A stretch of DNA of 64,000 nucleotides from Triplophysa rosa. Taxonomy: Eukaryota; Chordata; Actinopteri; Cypriniformes; Nemacheilidae. The notes below the pieces were generated by a model, which had not been told where the DNA came from, made no database searches, and saw only the letters and a program-made list of their open reading frames with translations. A program made the position numbers and the translations under genes. Location of the stretch: NCBI RefSeq assembly GCF_024868665.1, contig NC_079891.1:33533204-33597203 (forward strand). The letters run 5' to 3'. Within the stretch, counting starts at the first letter, position 1; every line of letters starts with the position of its first letter. This document shows, piece by piece, positions 53,314-64,000 of the stretch.

Positions 53314-55488
53314 ATGTGTTTAAATATGAGTCATACACTAAATCTACGGACTTTTTTACAATCCAGCCGTTATTAAAGGAACATCGTATAACACTGAGGA
53401 GAGACGCTCGACACGGAAGACGGACGCTATTTCCCGCATCACAAGGTCAAAGTTCAGCTGTAGAAGCCGCATGAGTAAACGCTGCGCCTGCACTCAGTTC
53501 CTTTAAAAAGCTCTTGCCAAAACTCACGGGAAAACATGAGTAAAAATAACTGATCGTCCACTCAGTTTCCACAGGACAAAGGAACGGGAGAATAAATAAT
53601 AGAATAAATTAAGATGAATATTTGCACGAAATGCAAACCCGTAAAACAAGGTACAGTAACAACCTGCATAAAAATCTGTAAAACAACATTTTTTTTCATA
53701 ATTCATTTTGGTTTTGCATTTACAGTCAACGTGAAATGTTTCAGCAAGCCATTTGACTTGTGAAGCTGTATTTCTTGGTTTTATCCATCATATGTCAGAA
53801 TGGAGTCGTGGAGTGTTAAAGTAACAGGGCCACGTGACTTTACAGGCAGAACAAGTATTACATTCTTATGGAAGATTAGACTTTTTTTTAAAAATTGCAA
53901 TCACATGCAATGATAAATTGTTTACAACAAGGTCAGAAAAATATATAGGGTCAATTTAGATTTCACACAGACTTTAAAAGTTGCAAAAGCCTTCCATAAA
54001 CAATAAAATGTGCCTAGAATTGTACCACAAGTGTCATATTTTGCCGTACATGCACAGAAAATGTATTTTGTTACTATTTGTCTGTTTTTAAAAGGTAATG
54101 AAATAAATATGCAATGGACATTAAATAAATAGCAATCGCATTAAATAAATAGCAACGTTTAAATCAGAGAATAAATAAAATACAGTTCATAAATACACTG
54201 AAAAGATCATGTGCGTGTGTATTTTTGCAGTCTGGTTTCAGGGTAAGTGCGCCTACACTAGAAACAAGAATTTAAAAACAACAGAGATCTCTGTACATAC
54301 GGTAGGTGGCTATATGACACAGCTCTATCAGTATTTAACTACACACAGCCAAAATATAAGTGGAATACTGTATATCATAAGAAATATCACATCTCCAAAA
54401 AGGACTCGCATTATAGGTGCATCAGATGTGGATTTTTCCAAAAGATCCAAAAGTAAAGGAAAGGTAAGTACAGTTGACGTTTGACGGGAAGCCTCTCCGC
54501 TGCATCATGCCAAGGTTTCACATACAAAAGCCTCGTGTAATCCGGTACATAACGTGGAATATACAGTGCATAGTTTACAGCCAAAACTTGCAGCGTAAAT
54601 ATTCAAACTAAAACCCAACATACAGTTTTTATAATACAACGTTTTAAGAAAAAGGCAGATCAATTAAAAAAACTACAGAGTACATGAAAAATCAAAAGAT
54701 AAAATTAGGAAATCATATTTTGCAGAAAGAAAATGAAGCAGATTTGTGAGACCTTTTAGAGCGTGACATTATATTTTCCCTGTCAAGAATAATGTAACTA
54801 GAAAATACTGTCAAGAAAATAATGTCACGGTCCAAAAAAAATCTTAAGTCTTCATTGTCTCTATGCATAATGTCATTGTTTTCTGTTGATTTCAAGATGA
54901 AACATGAGGGGTTTTTTATTTTCTTAATAATGAACCACTGTCATATGTAATATTTTGTTCTTATTGAGTCTGACTCTTCAGATCAGGATTTTGTACTTAT
55001 CCCTCATACATTGCTTCATAACTCTCATGTTAAATCAGCTTTTTGGTTATTTTTGTATTGTGGAAGATTTTCAGAAAAAGTGCTTCTTTCGCCTTTGTTC
55101 TTCAGGCTTTCAAGTCTGTCAATATAGACGTCGGATCTGTTTGCATCAGTGTGTGTTTCTGGAACTGGAGATGGAAACTTCAGCTCATGCTGGACATTAT
55201 GTGACGTGTGAATTTTGAATCAATATAAACCTGTGCATGTATACGAGACGCTAAATATTTTGCAGAAAAGTGGTTTCTCAGGCTTTGTTCACACCGTGCT
55301 AAATTGTTTTCAGATCAGATTTTCAGGTGCGATATGCCAACAAAAATCTGCAGTGTTCGAACAAAGAGGTTTCCAACCTGCAAACGTTTTACAGGCAGGT
55401 ACAGTCGTTCCATCTGGACTAGCTTTTCTTCAGGACAGATCCAGCGGTCGAAGGAAACGTGGAGATCCTGCGAGACGTTTGCCGTCGA
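53314..55488 (-). other. srrm3: Probable srrm3 3' UTR
   Basis: AT-rich sequence after the srrm3 stop, without recognised transposons, unlike nearly all other non-coding parts of this window. That absence fits a transcribed 3' UTR under constraint. Several open frames on the plus strand are not supported as genes. Confidence 0.45.
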
Positions 55489-55669
55489 TCAGAATCCAGG
55501 ACTCTCATAGCTGCTTTGGCTGCAGGAACTCCTGCTGCGACTGTGGCTGCTGTAACTGCTGTAGCTGCAGTAACTGCGACTCCGGCTGCGACTGGAACTG
55601 CTGCAGCTGCTCGAGGAACTGGAGGAGGACGGGCTCGGCCGGTAGTATGGGATGGGCCGCTTCCGTGCA
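55489..55669 (-). CDS. srrm3: srrm3 last exon: eMIC end and Arg/Ser tail
   Basis: CTCTCTGTAG acceptor; 181 nt, one base completing Ser, then ARKRPIPYYRPSPSSSSSSS and a (RS/YS)-rich tail ending SSYESPGF and TGA at 55489-55491. The AGY-repeat composition makes other frames look like Ala/Val-rich proteins. Confidence 0.92.
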
Positions 55670-57704
55670 CTACAGAGAGACAAAGACGGAGACAGATGTA
55701 ATAATGATATATAATAGCGTACCATTTAACCAATTAAAGGGATAGTCCAACCATCATTTACTCACTCTCATGTCATACAAACCTGTCTGGCTTTTTTCTG
55801 CAGAACACAAAAGAAGATATTTTCAAGAATGTTGGTAACCAAACAACACCAAACCCCATTAACTTCCATCGTATGGAATCTCAAAAAACTTTCTTTTGTG
55901 TTCCACAGAAGAAAGAGTCTTATACAGGTTTTGAATGACATTAGGGTGGATATGACAGAATTTTATTTTTATGATGACAGAATTTTTATCTTTGAAAGAA
56001 CTATCCCTTGAAATACCACTTTGACCACATAACATATATGAATATGCTAAAAATATTTAAAAAAATTACCGAATGAACCAAGAGTCTTTATGCTAGAAGA
56101 AACATACCGGTATAAAGGCAGGTCAAGCCGAACATTTTTTGGTTGATCAAATATCTAAACCAGCTAATGACCATACTGTACATACAATATACTGTACAGT
56201 ATAACCATAGCAAACTGGAAACCCCAAAATTGTTTATTTTGTCCAAATTGTCAGAACTTTAGCATTTTATTGTGGTCAGAGAGGTGGTCAGAGATACTGT
56301 TAGTGCTGGTAGTTACTGGAAAAGAAATTTCAGCTTTGGTTAGCGAGAGTTATTATTTAAACAAAGGTTTTCAAGATCTAGCATGATGTTAAGCACATAC
56401 ACACTCCAATGAGCCTGCGGGGTTAACAGAGAACTGCTGTTTAAATCAATCCTTTACATCTTAAAGATGAAGATTACCACTGAACAGACACTTGTTATTG
56501 TGAGAATCTGTACAAGGACACAGGACGCGTTGAGGTCAATCTGAGCAACAAAACCTCACATGTAATAAAAACTGATTAAATGTTCGGAAGAATAAGGTAA
56601 AAAATCAACACAGATGATCATTTTCGTTCCAAAACCCGGGGAGCTGCCTTGCCAACTAAGTGTCATGCAACCTAAGGCCGTGTTCACACTTGACTTCTTT
56701 TTCGAAGCTGCTAGCGTCTGTTTTACATTATAATCCTATGGAGTAAACCGTGTTTTCAAAAAACGTCCTGAGCGCTTTTTTAAACGCCAGCGCCGGTGTC
56801 TTTTTCTGCAGCTCAGAGCGTCTTTTGAGGTTGAAAAATGTTCAATTTTTCGGAGAAAAAAAAAACGCTCTACGTCAAGCTCCTTTTTCACAGCTAACCA
56901 ATGACAGAGACCTGTCGTTTCCATAACAACATGCGAGGAACGTGATTGGTCGAAAAGGCTCAAGCTCGAAAAAATAAAATGGCGGCCGAAACATAAATGT
57001 AAGTTTAATTTTCACTTTCAACAACTTCTGATTGCATTTCTAGCGAGAAATTAGTATTGTAGTTTTTAGTTATTGCAAAGACGCCCTCTGTTTATAATTC
57101 AAATAGACTTCCGTTACGCTGCCTATCTGTTTTTCTGGGCTGCCTCCGAAGTCATGGCGTTCGGCTGCTATTTGTAACCAAACGCGGCCAGTGTTTTTTT
57201 TTACTAAAAAAGCTCCTTTGTCAACTTTTTCTTGTCAAAAAAGAAGTCAAGTGTGAACACGGCCTAACATCACAGACAAGCTGATCAAGTGATATTCACA
57301 AACACTAATTAAACTACTTTAATTCATAGTTTTCAGTACTTTATGTTTCCCTAATTTTGACCTGTCAGAAACAAATCTGCCTTAACAGATTTCTTTTCAC
57401 TGAGCTTGTCGCAATGCATTCTGGGTTCGCATTTTCCGTAAAGCATTTGTGACATGCTGCTTGTGAAGTCCAAAACAAAGTATTTTTAGGGTAGCAAATC
57501 TTTTTCAACTTAGTTATTCTGTCCATGCAGGCAGCTCACTAAGCTTTTTGGAACACAGCTATAAAACCTCTGGATGTCTCTCCATCAACAAACTGCAGGA
57601 TTGTTAGTGCTGAGGAAGCCGGCAGGAGTTTTTGTGATGCAAGTTTAACGGCGAGAGCGGTAAAGATCAAGTGATTACGAGACACACTGAGACAGACAGC
57701 GGTG

Positions 57705-57737
<33 letters not shown>

Positions 57738-60114
57738 AATATAGTTGTACTCTTCTTGGGGAAGCTGCTCCACTGAGTTGGTCCAGGAAAAAACTATGGA
57801 GTCCAGCTGCATGTCAACGGTTACTATTGTAACCAATGCCTGCAGATCAGCATCATTCCAGACTGAAGTCTTCAAGGGAACCTTCGTACAGGAGAGAGTG
57901 ACATCTAACACATCAGAGCTCGGTAATTGGACAAAACTTGTGACATATGTGGCACGGGCATCACGGCTCATTCCTGTAGACAAAGTCACGTGTGACCTAT
58001 GAAGTAGTTTCATTTAAAGTTCCAGTCAGTGAAATCTAGCGGCAAGGTTGCGAATCGCAACCAACCGCTCAGTCCACCCCTCCAGTGTTGGGTAAGTTAC
58101 TCTGAAAAAGTAATTAATTACTAGTTACTAATTACACATTCAATAGTGTAATTAGATTACTGTACAAATTACTCTCTCCAAAAAGTATTTAAATACTTAT
58201 TACTAATTACTTTCTATATCTTATATCAACTTTGATTAGTTAAGTGAGTCGAGGATTGACATAAAACGACTCTCAATTCATTCAAATAAATCATATAAAA
58301 CTACACAAAGTACAATTATTAACTGACTTGTATAACAAATGTGAGAAAGATACATTAATGCATGCATTTTAAAGTTAGATTTTGAATATTAATGTCAATT
58401 CCACTATTGTATACATTACACAGTATTTATTTTATTTACATCAGAAGTAACTGTAATTAAATTACAGAAAAAATAACAGTAATCCCTTACTTTACTTTTT
58501 TAAGGGAAAGTAATTAAATTACAGTAACTAATTACTTAGTAACTAGTTACACCCAACACTGCACCCCTCCCGTTCGAAACACTACGAGGCTGACATAACA
58601 TGGCGAATTATATGTAAGGAGACCATGTATGTAGATAGAAATAGCTCATTCTAAGGTAATAAAACATAATGCTTCATTGTGTAAGGTCTTTATACACCTC
58701 TGAAGACATAGTAATGTATATTATATTGCAGTTCTGTCAATAGATCTTTGAAAAAATGACACACTGGACCTTTAAAAGAAGAGAAGGCTTTTTACTAGTG
58801 GTGAAAATGGACAACCTTTCATCAGTTCCGATATTTAAATTTTAAAGTTAAATTCAGAAAATCAGAAATTTTGACGTTAAATTCGACATATTTAAATACT
58901 CGAAATGAAAGTTGCTAACACTGTTTCCGCTGAAAAGAAAATGCATCATTTTTAATGATAACACTTCAGATCAGAAATCCTGCAGTAACGAATCCTGCCT
59001 GTAGAGGTCAACGTTTCCTTTATTTATCCTGACCACGCACTTACCCACGCACACATTTTTAGTTCCATTGATGATTCTCTGTGATTCAGACAGCAATAAA
59101 AACACGCTCTTTTTCATAAGTAAATGCTCAAATGATCATGCACAACATTATCATCTCAATAGGCTTCGCCACTTCAAATCATTTAAACAGACGAAACATT
59201 TTTGGCATTGGATTTCTAAAACAGCATCTCCACCTCTGTCATATGTTTTACCTGGTGATTCTGCGAGCCTCCATGAAGCTGGGCGAGTCTCTCCGTCTCT
59301 TCCGGATGGGAGAGTAACTGCGGGATCGCCGGCGACTTCTCTCTGCATCCGAATGATGAGGGCTGTCTCGCTCTCTGCACACACACATGTGAAAACATCT
59401 CGCATGATTTGATCGGCTGTTTTAGTGCAAAGGAGGATTGACAGTTATCATATGGGCATCAATGGCTGTTGTCCAGGTCACACAAAATAAAATACACGTG
59501 TCTTTAGTATGGTATTACAAACAGGGTCTTTCCGTGTACGTGTGTGATGTACCTGGAGTTGTTCTGCCGCACGTGTGGCGATTTGCTCTTGCTGGGGTCA
59601 CGTTCCCTAGAATAAGCTCGCGAGGACGATCTTCCGCTGCTCCAGGAACTGCTGCGATGACTTCTGCTCTTTTTCTTTCTGGACGTGTGCTTGTGTCGAC
59701 CCGGAGACATGGAGGAACTCCGGTGACGGTTGTGACCTCGGCCTCGATGGTGCCGCTTAGATGAGTGAGATTCTTTCCTACCGTCCGTGTGAAAACACAA
59801 TCCAATGAGCGAGAGATGCCACTCGAAATCACCCTTTCACATTAAACTGACTGTCCTTGACCCTGCTCTTACTTTTTCTGACTCTTGGTTTTCGTGTGCG
59901 AGTCGCTGCTGCGCATCGGCGAGTGAGTCGTCTTCTCTCGAACCCTCGGCCGCCCGCTGCGTCTCCCTGACGACTCGGACAGCGGTTTGGCGTCTCCGCA
60001 GGCGTCTTCAGCCACGGGACTCTTGGGAAGGGCGGCGTGCTGTTTAGCACCTCTCAGATGAGGCGACGCGAACGCCTGCGAGCCGGAGGGCGACGGGACC
60101 AGCGCTCGAGGTTT
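55489..60114 (-). CDS. srrm3: srrm3, serine/arginine repetitive matrix protein 3, C-terminal half
   Basis: Four consecutive exons, 59873-60114, 59553-59777, 59252-59374 and 55489-55669, join in one frame to 256 residues plus stop; the 5' exons lie beyond the right edge or were not recognised. The protein is rich in Arg-Ser, Lys and His (KRHHRGRGHNRHRSSSMSPG, SRSHRSSSWSSGRSSSR). It ends with the eMIC region: SYSPIRKRRRDSPSF, then RRIT joined across the last intron to SARKRPIPYYRPSPSSSSS and an Arg/Ser tail. That region is characteristic of SRRM3 and SRRM4, nuclear factors that activate neuronal microexons through intronic UGC motifs. Choice of SRRM3 over SRRM4 rests mainly on the neighbour hspb1, as in human 7q11.23; SRRM4 lies near HSPB8 on 12q24. 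Confidence 0.9.
55736..56012. mobile_element. Angel-like MITE in the last srrm3 intron
   Basis: AAAGGGATAGTCCAACCATC at one end and GAAAGAACTATCCCTTGAAA at the other, with GAAGATATTTTCAAGAATGT inside. It starts about 65 bp upstream of the last-exon acceptor (in minus-strand terms). Confidence 0.8.
56013..56672 (-). other. srrm3: srrm3 last intron, part without recognised repeat
   Basis: No exon or clear repeat seen. Confidence 0.4.
56676..57264. mobile_element. Harbinger-type MITE with TAA target duplication
   Basis: Termini GGCCGTGTTCACACTTGACT and AGTCAAGTGTGAACACGGCC are perfect inverted repeats that continue to about 27 bp (TCTTTTT/AAAAAGA). The flanks are TAA on both sides (56673-56675, 57265-57267), the 3-bp duplication of PIF/Harbinger elements. 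589 bp, no transposase. Confidence 0.9.
57265..58082 (-). other. srrm3: srrm3 last intron, with a (GA)n run
   Basis: (GA)n at about 57704-57730. The open frames at 57675-58013 show no family resemblance. No exon recognised. Confidence 0.4.
58083..58561. mobile_element. hAT non-autonomous element with perfect 8-bp target duplication
   Basis: Ends CAGTGTTGGGTAAGTTACT and AGTAACTAGTTACACCCAACACTG (given here to 20: GTAACTAGTTACACCCAACA) are inverted. The flanks CACCCCTC are identical on both sides (58075-58082, 58562-58569). The interior consists of TAATTACTAGTTAC-type sub-terminal repeats. 479 bp, no transposase. Confidence 0.93.
58570..59251 (-). other. srrm3: srrm3 last intron, donor-proximal part
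   Basis: No further feature recognised before the exon at 59252-59374. Confidence 0.4.
59252..59374 (-). CDS. srrm3: srrm3 exon encoding the first part of eMIC
   Basis: GTGTGTGCAG acceptor and ATCACCAG/GTAAAA donor; 123 nt; encodes ERDSPHHSDAERSRRRSRSY then SPIRKRRRDSPSFMEARRIT. It can be skipped without changing frame (123 is a multiple of three), which would remove half of the eMIC domain. Confidence 0.92.
59553..59777 (-). CDS. srrm3: srrm3 Arg/Ser-rich exon
   Basis: GACGGTAG acceptor, AACTCCAG/GTACAT donor; 225 nt; encodes KESHSSKRHHRGRGHNRHRS and onward to SPHVRQNNS, a typical SR/KH-rich disordered region. Confidence 0.88.
59873..60114 (-). CDS. srrm3: srrm3 exon, most upstream one recognised
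   Basis: TCATCTACAG acceptor (phase 0) and CAGAAAAA/GTAAGA donor; 242 nt; encodes KPRALVPSPSGSQAFASPHL and onward to HTKTKSQK. The acceptor needs at least one further upstream exon. Confidence 0.8.
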
Positions 60115-62063
60115 CTGTAGATGAATTATAACCGACAAAGCAAACAAAGGAAAAAGAAGTACATGTGAAAACAAAGCAAAGAGAAATGAACACTGCAATT
60201 AGAATCTCTTTCCACGTGGACACAAGAGCGCTATCGTGGCAAAAGAATGTCTAAAAGAAAGTGCTAGGATTTCTCTCTGGCTTACAGACAGTCCTCTATG
60301 GTGCAGCGCATGCAATACTCCACATGCAAAACCATAACGAATCGAAAAGAATAGTCCCGAAAGAAAAGGAACCAAACCAAAAAGGGGAGAGGGAGAATAT
60401 GCCAAACTGTGAAAGAAATGAAGTTCAGAGAGAGTGACAGAGATTTCAGCATAAAGGAGAGAAAGAGGACTTTTTCAATTTCAGAAAGAGCTACGAACGA
60501 AAAGGTGAAAAGTCAAAGTAAAAAAGAAAATACAGACAACTTGACGGAACATCACAGAAATGGAAGGAACGAAATAAAGACTCGCATGAATAGATTCAAT
60601 CGAATTCGAAAACAACTGGTCTTCTACTCAATAGAACTTGCTTGTGGATTGTTTTGTCCTGCTGACAATTGCTGAGATGTGCAGCGACCCACTGTCCTGT
60701 TTTAACAGCTTTTAAAATGGTTATTCTGTTTTGTTTCAACTCCCTTTTGGTTAACATCCACTTACCAATAAAGTGGTATTCCCTCCTTTAGTAGGTAAGG
60801 TTTGAAGAGAAGGGAAAAGTGGGGCAACATAAGTGCATCATTAGATTCACAAAATGCAAGAGAAAAAGACACAACCCCGTCCCTGGATAGTGAATATGAA
60901 ACAATGCATGGAAACCAAATCAAAGAGAGAAAGACAGAAAGAAATCAACTCAACACGACTGTCACACTGTGTGTACATGTATGTGCGTGCGTGCGTGTGT
61001 GGTCTGAGACACTTCTCACGCTCTTCAACATCATGTGCCCGCACGACTGTCACGAACGTGTGCTCAACGCTTTCTGTCAATTCTTCATTAAAAACTGAAC
61101 TGGAAGCGGGGCTGGGGTGGAAAGTACGTGAGGAATTGCTCTTGAGAACTATCATTTACTATACACTCGCATCATTTTATTTGACAAAATATATTTGTTT
61201 GGAACAAAGATGCACTCGTGATATTTCCAACACGTTTGAATTTGAGCGACTCTTCCATCCACACAATGAAAGTGAACGGTGACCGAGGCTGTCGGAACAA
61301 CATGAGAGATCATGTTCATGTTCGGGCAAAGTATTTCCGCAAGTACCATTAAAAATACGTACTTTGTATTTTTTTTAATAAAAACATTTAAGTTTCACAT
61401 TTTTTAAAGCACAATTTCTCTGTACTTTTTACACCTCTGGGTGCAATATGTCATTAAGTTTATGTTTTAGGCATACACTAACATACAATGCAATTTTAAT
61501 GTCCTAATTCCTCAAACTAATAATGTTAAGCAATGGAACCGAGCAATATTAAAACACCGATCTGTAATCGCTGTTGATCTGTTTATTTCACCACCATGGA
61601 AGGAGCTGGAGATAAAAACAGGCGACTATCGTTTGAAAGGTATTTATGATCAATCTCAGACACTACCAACTAAATCAAATCATCTAAAGTCACCAAACAA
61701 GTTCATAATTACAGGATTACAGAAGTAAATATCCCATTTATTTTCTCTCTCATAAACCCGTCACGGTGGTTAAGAGATGATTGATGGTTCAGGAAACACA
61801 ATATTTCAAAGGGTCACCCAGATAAGAAAAGTCACCGTTACCACGGAAATAAAAAGGGGTACCAGACAGTTCGTTTTTAGTGCCATGTAGCACAATACAT
61901 GACGTAATCCAATGCGCCCTCTCCAACCTGTTTATTTGTGCTATAAACCTAAATTGTTTTGCTTTTACGAAATAAATGACTTAAGTCAATAAAGTTTTAC
62001 AACGTATCATGTTTTTTTCCAAATACTTGCGATGTTTGATGGGTGAAGTAGCTCTTTCTATCA
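60115..62063 (-). other. srrm3: srrm3 upstream intron, proximal part
   Basis: Purine-rich plus-strand sequence (about 60400-60600) and TG-rich microsatellite (about 60965-61000). A possible 20-nt microexon at 60766-60785 is described in the findings. No other exon recognised. Confidence 0.45.
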
Positions 62064-62639
62064 TTAAAGGGGTCATACGACACGGCTAAAAGGAATATTA
62101 TCATTTTGTTTTAGATGTAATGCAATGTTTTTACACGATTCAAAGTTTAAAAACGCTGTATTTTCCACATACCGTGCATGTTTGTATCTCCTCTTAGCTC
62201 CGCCTCTCTGAAACGCAGATTTTTAACAAAGCTCATGGCTCTGAAAAGCGAGGTGTGCTATGATTGGCCAGTTCACCAGTGCTTAGTGATTGGTTGAATA
62301 CTGCAAGCGTGTGAGGGAAATGTAACGCCTCTTACCATATTTGGAACATCAGTTTCCTCTTCAATTGTACTGACAGGTACGCCCACCTTACTTGCGTACA
62401 CATTTGGGCGGTCTTAGTCAAATCATACCACCAACTGATGTAGATTTGTGGGGGTGTGGCTACACGAGGCGTTTCGGGCAGGTCTGGGTGAGCATTCGCT
62501 TTTAGATAGAATGCATCTTTTGTTCCGACACCTTAATTTTTGCAATTTTACGTGTTTAATATGTACATGCATGGGCAACTTATAACACACCAAACACACA
62601 CACAGAAAAACACGTGTTTGCGCCATATGACCCCTTTAA
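62064..62639. mobile_element. MITE with TTAAAGGGGTCATA termini
   Basis: Left TTAAAGGGGTCATACGACAC and right GCGCCATATGACCCCTTTAA are inverted; 576 bp; no transposase. This type is common in zebrafish introns. Confidence 0.85.
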
Positions 62640-62829
62640 AGAATACAAGTACATAGCATGCATGTCTTACGCTTTTACCTTTTCTCATATTTGTTCATAT
62701 TTCTGCTGAAATTGTTCATTTGTAGGTTTGGTTTCAACAGGTATTGTTCTGGCTTTGTGAAAACTATTATCTAAGCATTTATTGTATTATTGCCTGCTTT
62801 GACAAATCGCTTTATTGTTTCCTATCTTC

Positions 62830-62878
62830 TCTGTAAGTCGCTTTGGACAAAAGCGTCTAAATACCTAAATGTAAATGT
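62830..62878 (+). mobile_element. SINE tail fragment
   Basis: GTAAGTCGCTTTGGACAAAA followed by GCGTCTAAATACCTAAATGTAAATG, the 3' tail of the tRNA-type SINEs seen at 19160 and 23053; the head is missing. Confidence 0.6.
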
Positions 62879-64000
62879 AAAATTGAACAAACAATCCCTG
62901 TAAAAATGAATGGGAGAAATACTTCTGAAATCAAAGCTATTGAACAAGTTGGTGTTCTCCGTTACGCTTCATAAATAACAGCTTAAGGTTAAATTCACTT
63001 CAGAAACAGCCCTTGTGTGTCGAGAAAAAAAAGGGAAAGTGACCAAATCATATGACACGCACAGTTACCATTTCACCAAAGACAAAAGGAAATGCGGCAC
63101 AGACATTCTACCGAAAAAACAAATAAGAAGAAATAAACGCAGACAAGAGATGGACCTGTGGGGAGGGCAGTGTACTGAACGCTGAAGCATGAAAGCAGAG
63201 GTAGATTTCAGACTGAAAATATAGAGGATGAAAGTAGAGCAAACAGTTCCACAAAGGAAATAAAACAATGATAAACAACCCGCCAACCTTTGGTTTTCCT
63301 CAGATAAACAAAGAGAGAGAGAGAGAGAGAGAGACACTGATGTCAAGCTAGGGTGCTTGTCACATTCTCCACGTGCGTAGGCAGAGCGTTACCTACCTTC
63401 CGCTTCGACCAGTGACACGGATGCAATATCAACAAAACAAAGGAAGAAAAGGGGAATAAAAAAAGGAAAATTCTCCGCAGCGAAATGGGAAAAAGACAAT
63501 GAATTCTTTTAGTATCCAGGCTAAGGTCATTGATCCACAGACTAAGGAGACAATTCAAACAAAACAAAGGTGTGGACATAAAAAAAAACGAATGAATAAA
63601 CAAATGAGAAAAATCCGAAAGCAATCTCTACATGAATTGCTGTCTTTTTCGCTTGGGACACAAGAGCAGCCACATTCTACCGGACGTTAAAGGAGCGTTA
63701 GGGTCGCATGTTGAATCGGAACGTGAAGATCGATGGCATGCATGCAGACTGTGGCTCGTGGTCAAAGAGAAAGCATGACAGGACATCGAACAGCACAGAC
63801 GGATGGATGGGTGGGTGGGTGGAGGTGGGAAGGGGTGTTGGGTGGTGGGCGGTCACTGCTAAGATGGAGAACTTACAAGGTAAAGGGACCCCAGTCACAT
63901 ACACGAAGCCGTATCGTGACGATACAGCCTGTAAGAAGTTAAGGGTTGTTTAAAATGTTTCTTTTTCAAGCGTATTTGCTCTCAGCAGTTGTCAAATTGG
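62879..64000 (-). other. srrm3: srrm3 upstream intron, distal part
   Basis: A (GA)n run at about 63309-63334 and a GGTGGGTGGG-type run near 63808-63850. On the minus strand there is a CGGAAG/GTAGGT donor-like site at about 63393, but no acceptor or convincing SR-rich frame before it. No exon supported. Confidence 0.4.

Noticed and set aside
55215..55745. 176-codon Cys/Gly-rich plus-strand ORF
   Set aside because: Antisense of the srrm3 Arg/Ser tail: AGY repeats read backwards give Cys, Gly and Ala runs.
55489..60114. srrm4 instead of srrm3
   Set aside because: The eMIC region fits both, but adjacency to hspb1 and ywhag matches SRRM3. A whole-protein alignment would settle it.
63343..63624. 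Minus-strand ORF ending in a GTAGGT donor-like site as an srrm3 exon
   Set aside because: No acceptor nearby and a hydrophobic, non-SR sequence; not supportable.

Overview
The window looks like nuclear DNA of a teleost fish, most likely a cyprinid. The genes have short exons, GT-AG introns and AATAAA signals. The spaces between them are full of zebrafish-type interspersed repeats: Angel-like foldback MITEs, hAT and Harbinger derivatives, tRNA-type SINE tails and a solo LTR. There is no prokaryotic or plasmid content.

Layout. (1) 1-11.3 kb: the 5' part of a minus-strand gene whose 326-codon first coding exon (8723-9700) resembles the N-terminal coiled-coil region of RIM-binding proteins (RIMBP3/RIMBP2-like). 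A phase-compatible second exon may lie at 2283-2519 and an untranslated first exon near 11.1-11.3 kb. (2) 11.3-21.5 kb: intergenic, rich in repeats, no supported gene. (3) 21.6-33.7 kb: ssc4d on the plus strand. Eleven phase-1 exons can be joined into a 588-residue protein with an N-terminal hydrophobic segment, four group-B SRCR domains and Thr/Ser-rich linkers. One intron holds a long 24-bp tandem array with inverted flanks and an 834-N assembly gap. (4) 34.7-43.7 kb: ywhag (14-3-3 gamma), two coding exons, 247 residues, plus strand. (5) 48.25-51.76 kb: hspb1 (Hsp27), three exons, 218 residues, minus strand, with a TATA box. (6) 53.3-60.1 kb and beyond: the 3' half of srrm3 on the minus strand, including the C-terminal eMIC region; its 5' exons lie outside the window.

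The block ssc4d-ywhag-hspb1-srrm3 has the order and relative orientations I remember for human 7q11.23 (SSC4D-YWHAG-HSPB1-SRRM3), which supports all four names. The genes are not an operon and share no pathway: a secreted or membrane scavenger-receptor-like protein, a phosphoserine adaptor, a small heat-shock chaperone and a neuronal microexon splicing activator. Hsp27 and 14-3-3 gamma both take part in phosphorylation-dependent stress signalling, but nothing here shows co-regulation.

I found no convincing undescribed multi-gene system. The most unusual structure is the inverted 24-bp array in ssc4d. Other points are a cysteine shift in hspb1, MITEs close to splice sites, and several transposons whose target-site duplications are exact. 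Splice sites and repeat families were read by eye and from memory of the families; no searches were run.
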